Shown here: positions 4,757-5,357 of the stretch, piece by piece | How the letters are laid out: each line of letters starts with the position of its first letter | Numbering within the stretch: position 1 is the first letter of the stretch | Origin: Chloroflexota bacterium | GTDB lineage: Bacteria; Chloroflexota; Dormibacteria; Aeolococcales; Aeolococcaceae | Direction of reading: 5' to 3' | Length of the DNA stretch: 5,357 bases | NCBI GenBank assembly: GCA_028287605.1 | Contig: JAQBPI010000161.1 | Coordinates: 1-5,357 of the forward strand | Position numbers and translations under genes: made by a program | The notes under the pieces: generated by a model | Database searches by the model: none | What the model was told of the DNA's origin: nothing | Seen by the model: only the letters and a program-made list of their open reading frames with translations

Positions 4757-4966
4757 TCACCGCGCCTCCTGCGGAAGGCGCAGGGCGAGCACCGGGCAGG
4801 CGGCCACCGCTCGGCGGGCGTGCCCGACCAGGTGCGGCGGCACCGGTCCGGGCCGGACCGCGGGGTAGCCCCAGTCGTCCAGCCGGATCAGCTCGGGGAG
4901 CAGCTCGGCGCAGAGCCCGTGGCCGTCACAGCGGATGCGGTCCACCCGCAGCGTGGGACCCTCCAT
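4757..4966 (-). CDS. Small ferredoxin, 3Fe-4S type (CxxHxxC...CP)
   Basis: The 69-residue protein is a one-cluster ferredoxin. Cys13, Cys19 and Cys57 are the likely ligands in CDGHGLC (13-19) and ACPVLAL (56-62). His16 takes the place of the Cys found in 4Fe-4S ferredoxins, giving the C-x2-H-x2-C...CP pattern known from actinobacterial ferredoxins that serve cytochromes P450 and other oxidoreductases. LLPELIRLDDWGYP (22-35) matches the usual PE-hydrophobic-D-x-x-GY stretch. It should be a cytoplasmic electron carrier. The ATG has GGGAGG 7 bases upstream and overlaps the stop of the NuoF-like gene by one base (TGATG), so the two are translationally coupled. No P450 gene is in the window; its partner is probably the adjacent NuoF-like protein. 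Confidence 0.9.
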   Translation of the reverse strand: MEGPTLRVDRIRCDGHGLCAELLPELIRLDDWGYPAVRPGPVPPHLVGHARRAVAACPVLALRLPQEAR

Positions 4967-5357
4967 CAGGCCGCCTCCCGTGCGCCGATTGCGCAGGCGG
5001 AGCAGGTGCCCCGCCGGTGGTGCTGGATGAACTCCTCCTCGAAGACCCGCAGCGCGGAGAGCAGGAGGCCGGCCGCCCCGTCGGGGTGGTGGCAGGCGCC
5101 GCGGCCGCGCAGCTCGCCCGACCAGCGCCTCATGCGCTCCAGGTCGTCGGCCCCGGCGGTGGAGGCGGCGACGCGATGCACCGCGCCGGCGATGGCGCGC
5201 AGCCCGAAGACGCAGGGCCCGCACTGGCGGGCGCTCTGCTCGGCGAGATAGGCCATGATCCGGGCGATCTCGACCACCCCGCAGCGGTGCTCGGGCAGCA
5301 CCGCGACCACGCCGCAGCCGAGCGAGTATCCGCGGTCGCGCAGGGTGGCCGCGTCGA
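4966..5357 (-). CDS. NuoF-like iron-sulfur/SLBB-region protein, C-terminal part
   Basis: The gene enters from the right edge; only the last 129 residues are visible, and the N-terminal FMN/NADH domain would lie outside. Counting from the edge, GYSLGCGVVAVLPE (9-22) matches the end of the SLBB region. ARIMAYLAEQSARQCGPCVF (31-50) begins the NuoF iron-sulfur domain. GRGACHHPDG (84-93) carries the distal Cys, and ALRVFEEEFIQHH (101-113) is the typical end helix. In NuoF the cluster uses CxxCxxC plus a distant Cys; here Cys45, Cys48 and Cys88 remain, but the first ligand is Ala42. An extra CSAC (118-121) follows near the C-terminus. A GTG at 5310 is an internal codon, not the start. Coupled to the ferredoxin gene, it probably feeds electrons from NADH to it, perhaps with a membrane reductase encoded further upstream. 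It is not part of a visible nuo operon. Confidence 0.88.
   Translation of the reverse strand, partial: DAATLRDRGYSLGCGVVAVLPEHRCGVVEIARIMAYLAEQSARQCGPCVFGLRAIAGAVHRVAASTAGADDLERMRRWSGELRGRGACHHPDGAAGLLLSALRVFEEEFIQHHRRGTCSACAIGAREAA

Noticed and set aside
4967..5224. Upstream extension of the ferredoxin frame to 5224
   Set aside because: That stretch is antisense-free but overlaps the NuoF-like gene in another frame and is Arg/Pro-rich; the ATG at 4966 has a ribosome-binding site and gives the normal ferredoxin length.

Overview
The window is very GC-rich (roughly 70% by eye), with strong G/C preference at third codon positions in every credible gene. Together with Gram-positive-style Shine-Dalgarno sites, a possible leaderless promoter and a GAAC-N4-GTTC box, this suggests a high-GC soil-type bacterium: an actinobacterium or a member of Chloroflexota/Dormibacterota. 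The sequence alone does not settle which.

Layout, left to right. (1) Positions 51-725 hold a leftward pair: a 76-residue membrane protein with a single DUF308/HdeD-type repeat, then a 141-residue charged helical protein of unknown function. (2) Positions 726-896 are a divergent control region with a strong hairpin and a perfect 15-bp palindrome; a near copy of the palindrome lies just beyond the far end of the leftward pair. (3) Positions 897-3539 carry four rightward genes: a PPK2-family polyphosphate kinase, a 68-residue protein with a faint Hsp20-like stretch, a triple-BON protein overlapping it by 4 bp, and a TMEM175-type potassium channel. (4) A leftward 111-residue orphan (3581-3916) converges on the channel gene and has a LexA-like operator at its promoter. 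(5) About 580 bases (3917-4500) hold no convincing gene but contain a strong imperfect hairpin and a distinctly AT-richer patch. (6) A small excisionase/BldC-type HTH protein (4501-4731) converges on a leftward redox pair, a 3Fe-4S-type ferredoxin and the C-terminal part of a NuoF-like protein that runs off the right edge.

The first four regions read as a general stress or dormancy set: polyphosphate-driven nucleotide phosphorylation, envelope or osmotic stress (BON), potassium flux (TMEM175) and an HdeD-related membrane protein. The last pair is an electron-transfer module, probably passing electrons from NADH to the ferredoxin. No mobile element, CRISPR array, tRNA or rRNA was recognised. 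The best leads are regulatory: the repeated palindrome, the leaderless-type ppk2 promoter, the SOS-like box before an orphan gene, and the structured leader before the 68-residue gene. Nothing here is clearly a new system.
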